Assembly: GCA_046541415.1 (NCBI GenBank)
Contig: JBKHDI010000059.1
Location: 1-24,235 of the forward strand
Origin: CAZOVB01 sp046541415
GTDB lineage: Bacteria > Planctomycetota > Phycisphaerae > SM23-33
Length of the DNA stretch: 24,235 bases
Reading direction: 5' to 3'
The notes under the pieces are model-generated. The model saw nothing but the letters and a program-made list of their open reading frames with translations, was not told where the DNA came from and did not search any database. Below, piece after piece: positions 14,574-22,985 of the stretch (the stretch's first letter is position 1; each line of letters starts with the position of its first letter). Made by a program: the position numbers and the translations under genes.

Positions 14574-17510
14574 CTAAACTGTCTTGCTCTTGGAAGTCAG
14601 GCGGATGATCGCCCCTTTGTGTCGGCCGCTGAGGGTCGTCGCGTCCAGCAGGTAGGGCGACTTTCCGTGGCCCAGGTCGAACTCCAGTTGCAGGTTCTGG
14701 CGATCCTGCTTGAGGATCTTCTCGAACTGCCCCAGCCATTCGGCGCTTTCGCCCTGGCTGGATTCGGGCGCCAGCAGGGGCAGGGCATCTTCCAGGAAGT
14801 TGCTGCCGGCCAGCAGGTTCCCGTTGGAGTCCAGTTCCTCGGCCATGCTCTGCCAGGCTGCGTTGGTCTGAACGATTTCGCCGTCGGAGTCCAGCAGGGC
14901 GATCTCGTGCTCGGACAGGTCCAGCACCGCTTCGTACCGCCCGCGGGTGCGCTTGACCTCGGAGATATCCACGCAGGTGACGATCAGCCCGTCGAGGCGG
15001 TCCTCCTCGGTCCGGTAGGGCACGAAACGGATGAGGTAATCGCTTTCGCCGTCGATGGCCAGTTCCCGCGACCTGGGCGTGCGATCCTTGAGCACCTCGG
15101 CGCACTGGCCGGCCAGGTCGAAGTCCCGGGCCTTGGTGGTGATGTGGCTGATGGGCCTGCCCAGGTCCTGGGGCAGGATGTTGATCACCTCCGAGATGGT
15201 GGGGGTGAACTTGCGGATGTGCATGTTGATATCGAGGAACAGTACGCCGACCTCGGTGGCCCGGAGGAGGTTGTCGACGTCGTTGTTCAGTTGGGTCAGT
15301 TCCTCGATCTTCTCCTGGTACTCGCTGTTGACGGTGTGGAGCTCTTCGTTGACCGACTGGAGTTCTTCGTTGGTCGACTGGAGCTCCTCGTTGCTGGTTA
15401 CCAGCTCCTCGTTGGTCGCCTGGAGTTCCTCGTTGGAGGTCTGCAGTTCCTCGATGGTCGACTGGAGGTTGGCCTTGGTAAACTGCAGTTCCTGCTCGAG
15501 GTCGTGCATCCGGTCGTCGGAATCGCCCGTCCGCGAAGAGGACGTTGTCGAAGCGTCCGGGCTGGACGGGTTGGAGACGGTCTCGAACAGGGCCAGGAAC
15601 ATCCGCTGGTTGTTGGGGCTCACCTGGGGCAGGGGGCGGATCCGCAGGTCGACGGTCTGGCCGGCGTTGTGCGTCTGGATCCGCGAGTAGACCACCTCCT
15701 GCCCGGTCTTCCAGGAGCGATTGATCGCGGTGGACAGGGCGATCGACAGGTCGTTGCTCATGATCTTGCGGGCGTCGAGGCTGGCCTTGCCCGGCTGGAG
15801 TTGCAGCAGGTTCTGCGTCTGGCCGAACACGTGGCGGATCAGGCAGCTCTCGTCGAGGATCAGGGCGCAGCTCCTGCGGGACAGCAGCAGTTCCTGCATG
15901 GCCCCCTGCAGGACGGTCGAGTCCATGCCCGAGGAGATCGAGTTTTCGCTCCGGGACTTCTCGTTCTCGATCATTTCGCTGCGGAGCTTGGAGCGGCTGA
16001 GCGTCTCGCTGACCAGCCGCTGACTGGAGGCGACCTTCTGGTAGATCTTGCGCCGGGAGTCGACGGCGCGGAAGACGGCCACGCTCTCGCCGAGGGTTTC
16101 GCTCGAGCCCAGAAAGAGGAACCCCTGGTGCTTGAGCGAATAGGCCATCATCGCCAGCACGCGTTTCTGCATCGACGGCTGGAGGTAGATCAGCAGGTTC
16201 CGGCAGCAGACCATGTCCATGTTGCTGAACGGCGGGTCTTTGATGAGGTTCTGCGGGGCGAAGATGATCATCTCGCGCAGCTGGCGTTTGACGTAGTACT
16301 TCTCGTCGCGTTTGACGAAGAACCGGTTGAGCCTCTCGCTGCTCAGGTCGGCGATGATGCTCTCGGGGTAGGCGCCTTCGGCGGCGTATTCGATGGCCTC
16401 GCGGTCCAGGTCGGTTGCGAAGACCATGACCTTCCGGTCGATGTTGTGTTTTTCGAGGTATTCGATGATCAGCATGGCCAGCGAGTAGGCTTCTTCGCCG
16501 GTCGAGCAGCCGGCCACCCAGATCCGGATCGGTTCGATGGGGTTGGACTGTTCCAGGATCTGCGGGATGACCTGGTGGCTGAGCACCTCGAAGGCCTGCT
16601 CGTCACGGAAGAACCGGGTCACGCCGATCAGCAGTTCCTTGTAGAGCGTCAGGGCCTCGTCCTCGGAATCTTCGATCAGGTCGGCGTATTCCTGCAGCGT
16701 GGTGCACTTGGTGATGCTCATCCGCCGCTCGACACGTCGGACGATCGTGGCGGGCCTGTAGAAGGTGAAGTCCACGCCGGTAAACCGGTTGACCGTGGAG
16801 ATGATCTGGTCCATCGCGTCCTGCTGGCTGCGGTAAAGCTCCGTCGGGTCGCGCGATTCGCTCAGCAGGCCCGGGTTCTCGACGAAGCTCAGCAGGGCCG
16901 AGGGCATCTCGTCGGCCGGCAGGATGTAGTCGGGCAGGCCCGTGGAGATGGCGCTTTTGGGCATGCCGTCGAACTTCGCGTCGGCGACGGTCTGGACCAC
17001 CACCATCCCGCCGTTTTCCTTGATCGTCCGGATCCCCCGCATCCCGTCGCTGCCCGTGCCGGAAAGCACGATCCCGATCGCCCGCTCGCGCTGGTCCTTG
17101 CCCAGCGACTCGAAGAACGTGTCGATCGGCAGGTGCAGCGTGTTGGGCTCCTGCTCGGAGAGCTGTATCCTGCCGTCCTGGATCTTCATCGTCATCCGCG
17201 GGGGGATCAGGTAGACCTGGTTGGGCAGGATCTTCTGGCCTTGCTCCGCGCGTTGGACGGGCATGTTCGTGTGCTTGCTGAGAAGCTGGACCATGAGACT
17301 TTTGTAGTCCGGCGAGAGGTGCTGGATCACCACGAACGCCATCCCGCTCTGGCTGGGCATCTGGTTGAAAAACCGCTCGAGCGACTCCAGCCCGCCGGCA
17401 GAGGCGCCGATGCCCAGGACAAAAGGTCCGTCGCCGGGCTTCTCGGTCTCCGATGCCTGGATGACGGCTTCTTCCTTCTTCGGGCCAGACTCCCGGTCTG
17501 TCTGCTTCAC
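14574..17510 (-). CDS. CheB-CheR fusion with coiled coil and two PAS domains
   Basis: A 978-residue soluble protein. Residues 28-215 are a CheB-type methylesterase with catalytic Ser37 (GASAGG), His64 (QHLSP) and Asp155 (GTGSDG), and no receiver domain in front. Residues about 225-495 are a CheR methyltransferase with SAM-binding VAGCSTGEEAYS (332-343) and CRNLLIYL (436-443). Residues 682-739 form a coiled coil of near-identical heptads (EELQxTN). PAS domains lie at about 740-850 and 858-975. Unlike many relatives it ends without a histidine kinase or GGDEF domain. The GTG at 17510 is chosen because AAGGAG sits 7 bases upstream (17518-17523). Longer starts at ATG 17603 or GTG 17669 have poor ribosome sites. 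No chemoreceptor is in the window. Confidence 0.9.
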   Translation of the reverse strand: MKQTDRESGPKKEEAVIQASETEKPGDGPFVLGIGASAGGLESLERFFNQMPSQSGMAFVVIQHLSPDYKSLMVQLLSKHTNMPVQRAEQGQKILPNQVYLIPPRMTMKIQDGRIQLSEQEPNTLHLPIDTFFESLGKDQRERAIGIVLSGTGSDGMRGIRTIKENGGMVVVQTVADAKFDGMPKSAISTGLPDYILPADEMPSALLSFVENPGLLSESRDPTELYRSQQDAMDQIISTVNRFTGVDFTFYRPATIVRRVERRMSITKCTTLQEYADLIEDSEDEALTLYKELLIGVTRFFRDEQAFEVLSHQVIPQILEQSNPIEPIRIWVAGCSTGEEAYSLAMLIIEYLEKHNIDRKVMVFATDLDREAIEYAAEGAYPESIIADLSSERLNRFFVKRDEKYYVKRQLREMIIFAPQNLIKDPPFSNMDMVCCRNLLIYLQPSMQKRVLAMMAYSLKHQGFLFLGSSETLGESVAVFRAVDSRRKIYQKVASSQRLVSETLSRSKLRSEMIENEKSRSENSISSGMDSTVLQGAMQELLLSRRSCALILDESCLIRHVFGQTQNLLQLQPGKASLDARKIMSNDLSIALSTAINRSWKTGQEVVYSRIQTHNAGQTVDLRIRPLPQVSPNNQRMFLALFETVSNPSSPDASTTSSSRTGDSDDRMHDLEQELQFTKANLQSTIEELQTSNEELQATNEELVTSNEELQSTNEELQSVNEELHTVNSEYQEKIEELTQLNNDVDNLLRATEVGVLFLDINMHIRKFTPTISEVINILPQDLGRPISHITTKARDFDLAGQCAEVLKDRTPRSRELAIDGESDYLIRFVPYRTEEDRLDGLIVTCVDISEVKRTRGRYEAVLDLSEHEIALLDSDGEIVQTNAAWQSMAEELDSNGNLLAGSNFLEDALPLLAPESSQGESAEWLGQFEKILKQDRQNLQLEFDLGHGKSPYLLDATTLSGRHKGAIIRLTSKSKTV

Positions 17511-17714
17511 GTCCGGACTCCTTGGCGACTGGGACAAATGAGCATGCCGGTCCAACCTGCCGCTGAACCCGCAGGTCCACTGCGGCCGGTCCGATTGTGT
17601 CATCTTACGCTCAGCCTGCGGCAGAGACGAGATACAGCCTCTGGAGCAGCCCAAGCAGGTCAGAAGCACGTGTTCAGGGCAAGACGGAACATCTTTTTGT
17701 AATTGAACTTAGAA

Positions 17715-17743
17715 AATATAGCACAAGCGACATCCTAAGGCAA
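17715..17743 (-). promoter_or_regulatory. Promoter of the cheBR-type gene
   Basis: On the minus strand, TTGCCT (17738-17743) and TATATT (17715-17720) are 17 bases apart. The transcript would start near 17708, giving a leader of about 198 nt to the GTG at 17510. The 337-nt divergent region 17511-17847 holds only this promoter and that of the GH130 gene. Confidence 0.55.
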
Positions 17744-17771
17744 CCGAATCCATCTCGCCCCGGAGGTTTTC

Positions 17772-17799
17772 TTGAAATGTCCGCGGCCATCGTTACGAT
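17772..17799 (+). promoter_or_regulatory. Promoter of the GH130 gene
   Basis: TTGAAA at 17772-17777 and TACGAT at 17794-17799 are 16 bases apart, giving a predicted start near 17806 and a leader of about 42 nt. It faces away from the cheBR-type promoter, and the two -10 boxes are about 75 bases apart. Confidence 0.5.
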
Positions 17800-17847
17800 G
17801 AACTGTCGTTGCAGGACATCCCCGTACCCTCGCTGCCGAGACCATCC

Positions 17848-19335
17848 ATGAGCCCGACCCGCCAGGTCATGCCCGTCATCCGCAGGCCGGAGCAACTGAG
17901 CTCCGACGACAAACGCGTCATCACACGCTATCTCGACTTCGGCAATCCCAAGCGGATCCGCTCGATCCTCCGAAGACTGATGTCGCTGCCCGAAACCGAT
18001 CTGAGCGGCCTGCTGGACCAGATCCGCAGCAGCTTCAAGCCCCGCCACCGCGACCTCGACGCCGCCTTCCTCCGCAATTTCGCCGAAGTGGCCCCCCAGA
18101 TCCGCAAAAAGTCCGAGCTGTCGGAGAACAGAAAACTGGTGCTCGGGGCGTATTTCACCCTGGAATATTCCATCGAGTCGGCCGCCTTGTTCAATCCCTC
18201 TATCGTACTGCACCCCGACCAGTCAGGCCTCGGGCCCGACCAGTTGCGATTCCTGATGAGCCTCCGGGCCACCGGCGAGGGCCACGTCTCCTCGATCGTC
18301 TTCCGCCGGGGCATACTCCACGGCGACGGCAGGGGCGAAGATCACGTGATTTTCGACCCGCCTCCCCGCTACGCCTACACCGCCAAACCCACTCCGGACA
18401 GGGGCTTGTCGAAAATCGCCTTCTGTCGCAAACTCCAGGAAATGGGCGACTGCGAAGACCTCGTCGCCCGCGTGCTCATCCGCCTGCCCGACCGGTTCAG
18501 CCCCGCACAGCTGATCCAGGCAGTCAACCAGGTCCGCAAGGAGCCCGATACCCCCTCGACCTTCCACGCCGTGGCCGATGAAATGGTCTGGATCGCCCAG
18601 GCCAATTACGAACTGGAATTCCCGGAGGACGTCAAGCCTTCCGAGACGGTGATCTTCCCGGCCACCGCTTACGAACGAAACGGCATGGAAGATCTCCGCC
18701 TCGTCCGCTTCCTCGATGAAGACGGCCAGGTCTGCTACTACGGGACCTACACCGCCTATGACGGCAGGAACCTGTACGTCATGCTGCTGGAGACCGAAGA
18801 CTTCCACCACTTCCACGTCTCGACGCTGTCAGGCAAGTTCGCCCGGAACAAGGGCATGGCCCTGTTCCCGCGGAAGGTCAACGGCCAGTACATGATGGTC
18901 GGCCGCCACGACGGCGAGAACCTCTACCTGTTGCGTTCGAACAACCTCTATGTCTGGAACCACTCCCAGAAACTCCAGATGCCCACCGAACCGTGGGAAC
19001 TGGTGCAGATCGGCAACTGCGGGTCGCCCCTGGAAACCCAGGCCGGCTGGCTGCTGCTGACCCACGGCGTGGGGCCCGTCCGCGAATACGCCATCGCCGC
19101 GACCCTCCTGGACCGGGACGACCCCTCGAAAATCCTGGGCCGCCTCAAACGCCCGCTGCTCGTGCCCAACGAGGAGGAACGCGAAGGCTACGTGCCCAAC
19201 GTCGTCTACTCCTGCGGGGCGATCATACACGGCGACAACCTGGTCATCCCCTACGCGATGAGCGACTCGCGAACCGCCTTTGCGATCGTCGACGTCGACG
19301 ACCTGGTCAAGCAGTTGCTCGCTTCGGGCATCTGA
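17848..19335 (+). CDS. GH130 family glycosidase or phosphorylase
   Basis: A 495-residue protein of glycoside hydrolase family 130, whose members cleave or phosphorolyse beta-mannosides. The N-terminal 265 residues are the long extension seen in some members, with YSIESAALFNPSIV at 107-120. The five-bladed propeller follows, with GMEDLRLVRF (279-288) holding the Asp expected to act as proton donor, and the typical IGNCGSPLET, LLLTHGVGP and YSCGAIIHGDN segments towards the C-terminus. The proline of the common EDPR motif is Leu here. No signal peptide, so it is intracellular. The exact substrate cannot be read from sequence. The frame is open from a TTG at 17809, but the ATG at 17848 is preferred. 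The ribosome site is weak. Confidence 0.88.
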   Translation: MSPTRQVMPVIRRPEQLSSDDKRVITRYLDFGNPKRIRSILRRLMSLPETDLSGLLDQIRSSFKPRHRDLDAAFLRNFAEVAPQIRKKSELSENRKLVLGAYFTLEYSIESAALFNPSIVLHPDQSGLGPDQLRFLMSLRATGEGHVSSIVFRRGILHGDGRGEDHVIFDPPPRYAYTAKPTPDRGLSKIAFCRKLQEMGDCEDLVARVLIRLPDRFSPAQLIQAVNQVRKEPDTPSTFHAVADEMVWIAQANYELEFPEDVKPSETVIFPATAYERNGMEDLRLVRFLDEDGQVCYYGTYTAYDGRNLYVMLLETEDFHHFHVSTLSGKFARNKGMALFPRKVNGQYMMVGRHDGENLYLLRSNNLYVWNHSQKLQMPTEPWELVQIGNCGSPLETQAGWLLLTHGVGPVREYAIAATLLDRDDPSKILGRLKRPLLVPNEEEREGYVPNVVYSCGAIIHGDNLVIPYAMSDSRTAFAIVDVDDLVKQLLASGI

Positions 19336-19351
19336 ACGACGCACAGCAAAC

Positions 19352-19386
19352 GACCCGGCCGGCCCTGCTCAAAAACCGGCCGGGTC
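19352..19386. terminator. Bidirectional hairpin terminator between GH130 and pseudopilin genes
   Basis: GACCCGGCCGG (19352-19362) pairs perfectly with CCGGCCGGGTC (19376-19386) across a 13-base loop, in the 89-base gap between two convergent genes. There is no strong T-run on either side, but position and stem strength support a shared terminator. Confidence 0.7.
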
Positions 19387-19424
19387 CGCAAAGCGGCCCG
19401 TCGCGCAAGATCGTCTGGGCCGGG

Positions 19425-20291
<867 letters not shown>

Positions 20292-20383
20292 TGCAGGATC
20301 TCCTCGAAAGATGTGGCTACAGCCGAAACTTGCGTTGCAACAGACGGTGGACATGACGCTTTGGATGCCCCAAAGACACCCCT

Positions 20384-20389
20384 ATTATA
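20384..20389 (-). promoter_or_regulatory. -10 box of the pseudopilin gene
   Basis: A perfect TATAAT on the minus strand, about 95 bases before the pseudopilin ATG. No good -35 lies at normal spacing, so transcription may need an activator. Confidence 0.4.
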
Positions 20390-20455
20390 CAGAATCCGCA
20401 CCGGTGGCCTAGGAGAATTTGCTTCCGAGGCCTGCTTTCCGCACCGACCTGAGCC

Positions 20456-20484
20456 TTGCCAGTCGCACCGCCTGCTGCTATAAA
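20456..20484 (+). promoter_or_regulatory. Promoter of the family 2 glycosyltransferase
   Basis: TTGCCA at 20456-20461 and TATAAA at 20479-20484 are separated by exactly 17 bases, one of the best matches in the window. The predicted leader is about 43 nt. Confidence 0.65.
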
Positions 20485-20534
20485 AAACGTTTCCGCTTTC
20501 CTCACACTGCCGTTGCGTGCAGGGGATCCAAACC

Positions 20535-21275
20535 GTGAAGCTATCCGTCGTCATCCCGGTCTACAACGAAGTCAGTACGCTGGAGGAGATCCTCTCACGC
20601 GTCTCAGCCAGTCCCGTCGAGAAAGAAATCATCCTCGTCGACGACTATTCCACCGACGGAACCCGGGATCTGCTCAAGACCATCGAGAAGGTCAGCAACT
20701 ATCGCGTGTTCTACCACGATCTCAACCAGGGCAAGGGCGCAGCCCTGCGGACCGGGATCAGCCAGGCCACCGGCGACGTGGTCATCATCCAGGACGCCGA
20801 CCTGGAGTACGACCCGGCAGAGTATCCCAAACTGCTCCAGCCCATCCTCGACGGCAAGGCCGACGTGGTCTACGGATCGCGCTTTGCCGGTGGCGAGTCG
20901 CACCGCGTGCTGTATTTCTGGCATATGATGGGCAACCGGTTCCTGACCCTGATGTCCAACATGTTCACCAACCTCAACCTGACCGACATGGAGACCTGCT
21001 ACAAGGTCTTCAAACGCGAAATCATCCAGCAGGTCCAGATCGAAGAGAACCGCTTCGGCTTCGAGCCGGAAATCACCGCCAAGATCGCCGCCCGCCGCTG
21101 CCGGATCTACGAAGTCGGCATCAGCTACGCCGGGCGAACCTACGAAGAGGGTAAAAAAATCGGCTGGAAGGACGGCGTCCGCGCCCTCTGGTGCATCCTC
21201 AAGTACCGCGCAAAAACCACCGGCACCCGCCGCCAGGCCCGACGCCAGGCCAGGCAGAACGCAAACGGACGATAG
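20535..21275 (+). CDS. Family 2 glycosyltransferase, polyprenyl-phosphate mannosyltransferase-like
   Basis: A 246-residue GT2 (GT-A fold) enzyme similar to dolichol-phosphate mannose synthases: it would move a sugar from a nucleotide donor to a lipid carrier or glycan. It opens with VVIPVYNE (5-12), then LVDDYSTDGT (34-43), NQGKGAALRTGI (64-75) and the metal-binding DAD (87-89) in IIQDADLEYDP. ETCYKVF and GFEPEITAKIA follow in the acceptor half. There is no C-terminal membrane segment. The tail is Arg/Gln-rich (RRQARRQARQ) and may contact the membrane. The GTG at 20535 is preferred over the GTG at 20517 because AGGGG at 20522-20526 is well spaced and the protein then begins MKLSVVIPVYNE. The acceptor is unknown. 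Confidence 0.9.
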   Translation: MKLSVVIPVYNEVSTLEEILSRVSASPVEKEIILVDDYSTDGTRDLLKTIEKVSNYRVFYHDLNQGKGAALRTGISQATGDVVIIQDADLEYDPAEYPKLLQPILDGKADVVYGSRFAGGESHRVLYFWHMMGNRFLTLMSNMFTNLNLTDMETCYKVFKREIIQQVQIEENRFGFEPEITAKIAARRCRIYEVGISYAGRTYEEGKKIGWKDGVRALWCILKYRAKTTGTRRQARRQARQNANGR

Positions 21276-21312
21276 AACCCGAATCTTAGACGTTTTTCCT
21301 ACCAGCCGGGGC

Positions 21313-21341
21313 TTGACAGCATCCCCCCCGGCCGCTACATT
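21313..21341 (+). promoter_or_regulatory. Promoter of tRNA-Val
   Basis: A perfect TTGACA at 21313-21318 and TACATT at 21336-21341 are 17 bases apart. The -10 ends 17 bases before the mature tRNA 5' end. Confidence 0.7.
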
Positions 21342-21358
21342 TGGCGATCTACCCCTAA

Positions 21359-21432
21359 GGGCCGTTAGCTCAGTTGGCTAGAGCGCCTGCTCGACACGCA
21401 GGAGGTCACTGGTTCAAGTCCAGTACGGCCCA
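21359..21432 (+). tRNA. tRNA-Val (anticodon GAC) with C at position 33
   Basis: A complete 74-nt cloverleaf: acceptor GGGCCGT/ACGGCCC (21359-21365 with 21425-21431), D stem GCTC/GAGC, anticodon stem CCTGC/GCAGG, T stem ACTGG/CCAGT with loop TTCAAGT, and discriminator A. All stems pair perfectly. The 7-base anticodon loop is TCGACAC, so the anticodon is GAC (Val) at 21393-21395, and position 33, almost always U, is C (21392). The CCA end is not encoded. It has its own promoter. Confidence 0.93.
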
Positions 21433-21515
21433 TTTCAGGACGCAGCTTTCGTTGCGTCCTTCTTCTTGCGCCCGGGGCGGAATCCACATCCGCGCTTCGC
21501 CAAAACGCACGCCCC

Positions 21516-22229
21516 TTACGCCAGGCCGATCACGTAGCGACGGCCATGCCTGGTCCGCTTGATCAGGCCCGCATCTGTAAGGTTCGACAGGGCGGCGTGC
21601 ATGGCCTTGCGGGTACATCCTTTCATGCGGGTCAGGTCGGCTTCGCACAGGTCGGTCTGGCCTTCTTCCATCAGGGCCGTGACAACCCGGCTGCGCACGT
21701 CGCCCTTGAACAGCCATCGCAGCGTATACGTCTGGTTGTGTTTGGCGATCCACGAGGCGGGCCGGATCGATTCGGTCTTCAGCCGATCCAATGGTTGGGT
21801 CCACAGGCCCCAGCGGCGGGAGGCTTGACTGGCGGTCTTCTCGGCCAGCTTCGCCAGTGACGGTCGCTTGGCCTCTACGGCAAACAGCGGCTTGGGGGTC
21901 TCTGCCGGATAGCACGAGCCGATCGCTTTGTCGAAAACCGGGTCTCCGATCCACTTCTGGGCTGTATCCAGCAGCAGGCCCAGCCGGGCGGACGCATCGC
22001 CTCGCAGGCGCAGGCCCAACTCCGCCAGCCGCTCGACATCCACGATGGGGTGATGCTGGACCAGCCACGTCACGGCCAGCACGAACAGCCGGGCGTTGGC
22101 GTCCAGCTCAATGGCCGTGTCAATGAGCAACTGTTCGACACTGCACGGATCGGTCGCAGGGTCGACGTTGAGGCTGATACCCCATCGCTTCCAGCGTGAC
22201 AGGATGGATGCTCCCTTGGCTCGGGTCAT
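21516..22229 (-). CDS. Winged-helix protein paired with a nucleotidyltransferase, family not recognised
   Basis: A 237-residue protein. Residues 177-236 form a likely winged helix-turn-helix (SRVVTALMEEG, then CEADLTRMKGCTRKAMHAALSNLTDAGLI and a basic wing KRTRHGRRYVI). Residues 30-160 look helical and contain no motif I know. The ATG overlaps the stop of the upstream nucleotidyltransferase gene (ATGA), and GAGGAG at 22238-22243 gives a good ribosome site, so the two are co-expressed. By analogy with AbiE-like pairs, where a winged-helix protein is the antitoxin and repressor, this could play that part, but the gene order is reversed and I see no sequence evidence for AbiEi homology. It ends 84 bases from the tRNA gene. 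Confidence 0.72.
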   Translation of the reverse strand: MTRAKGASILSRWKRWGISLNVDPATDPCSVEQLLIDTAIELDANARLFVLAVTWLVQHHPIVDVERLAELGLRLRGDASARLGLLLDTAQKWIGDPVFDKAIGSCYPAETPKPLFAVEAKRPSLAKLAEKTASQASRRWGLWTQPLDRLKTESIRPASWIAKHNQTYTLRWLFKGDVRSRVVTALMEEGQTDLCEADLTRMKGCTRKAMHAALSNLTDAGLIKRTRHGRRYVIGLA

Positions 22230-22807
22230 GGATCGATCTCCTCTGACAGGCTGTCGAGCACGGCGAAGGCTCGTCCGAGTTGGTCTGCGCCGATCTGCTT
22301 GCGGTGGCTTGCTCGCAGGGAGTCCAGATATCGACGGATGAAACTCAGGTCGTCATGGGTCAATGTCTCGGAGCAGGCCAGTACATCCTCGATGTCCTGC
22401 GGGCGAGCGGCATAGACCTTCATGGCGAGCAGATCCTGCCTGCCGAGGGATGTGATTCGCAGCTTGCCGAATCGGCCAATCTCGACGCATCGTTGCCGCC
22501 AGCCATCGGGCAGGGTGTCGAGTGTCCCGAAAGCCATGAAGTCATCGTTCAGCCAATGTGGCGAAAGGCCCAACTCCTCCGCCGCTTCCTTTGCCGCCTG
22601 CAGCACAGCTCGGCGAGGCTGGGTTGGGGGGGATATCTCGACGATGTCAGCGTCTTCAGTAACCCGTTCGGCGTGCCAGATGCCCAGCAGCATCCCCGCA
22701 GCGCCGCCGACAATGACGAGCTCGACCTCGCTGGGCCAGTCGAGCTTTTCGCCTGCGAGTTGGAAGGCCGACAGGATTTCGGATGGACCATGATGTTTGC
22801 CCGTCAT
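22226..22807 (-). CDS. Nucleotidyltransferase-like protein (DUF6036/AbiEii-like), possible toxin
   Basis: A 193-residue protein with features of the minimal nucleotidyltransferase superfamily: VIVGGAAGML at 31-40 (the GG after the first strand) and the acidic pair Asp52/Asp54 in RVTEDADIVEI. Further on, LGRQDLLAMKVYAARPQDIEDV (121-142) carries the Lys130, Arg135 and Asp138/Asp141 pattern common in AbiEii-like and DUF6036 proteins. Members of this group can modify RNA or protein by nucleotide transfer and often act as toxins; whether this one does is inference. It is the first gene of a two-gene cassette and has its own promoter, with repeats overlapping the -10. The ATG at 22807 has AGGAC about 10 bases upstream. 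Confidence 0.8.
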   Translation of the reverse strand: MTGKHHGPSEILSAFQLAGEKLDWPSEVELVIVGGAAGMLLGIWHAERVTEDADIVEISPPTQPRRAVLQAAKEAAEELGLSPHWLNDDFMAFGTLDTLPDGWRQRCVEIGRFGKLRITSLGRQDLLAMKVYAARPQDIEDVLACSETLTHDDLSFIRRYLDSLRASHRKQIGADQLGRAFAVLDSLSEEIDP

Positions 22808-22812
22808 GCTGT

Positions 22813-22866
22813 ATGCGTCCTAATAATACGCATCCTAAAAGTACACGTATTAGTTTCCGGTGTCAA
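22813..22866 (-). promoter_or_regulatory. Promoter and operator-like repeats of the nucleotidyltransferase/HTH cassette
   Basis: On the minus strand, TTGACA (22861-22866) and TACTTT (22838-22843) are 17 bases apart. Overlapping them are a 15-bp imperfect direct repeat (22815-22829 and 22830-22844, 12 of 15 identical), an inverted repeat TAATACG/CGTATTA (22824-22830 and 22846-22852, 22 bases apart, about two helical turns) and ATGCGT/ACGCAT (22813-22818 and 22828-22833). This is what an autoregulatory operator looks like. Confidence 0.65.
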
Positions 22867-22951
22867 GAAAATCCTGGGGTCTGTTTCGGCCTCCACCGGG
22901 CTGTTTTCCGGCGGAACCTGGCCAAATTTCACAAATTGCAATTGTGGTATA

Positions 22952-22979
22952 TTTACGGCGGGGGGAATCCTGCTATAAT
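22952..22979 (+). promoter_or_regulatory. Promoter of the PEP-CTERM LamG gene
   Basis: TTTACG at 22952-22957 and a perfect TATAAT at 22974-22979 are 16 bases apart. The -35 word matches that of the four-repeat secreted protein gene. Confidence 0.6.
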
Positions 22980-22985
22980 GGGACT

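Noticed and set aside
17511..17669. A longer start for the CheB-CheR protein (ATG 17603 or GTG 17669)
   Set aside because: The added residues look non-homologous and lack a ribosome site, whereas the GTG at 17510 has an ideal AAGGAG 7 bases upstream.
14295..17702. A very long plus-strand open frame opposite the cheBR-type gene
   Set aside because: It is the antisense shadow of a clear CheB-CheR-PAS gene. Its protein is low-complexity (Val, Leu, Gly, Asp rich) with no domain.
21413..21436. The tRNA 3' end as an integration (att) site for the downstream cassette
   Set aside because: No second copy of the tRNA 3' sequence was found downstream in the window, and there is no integrase gene.
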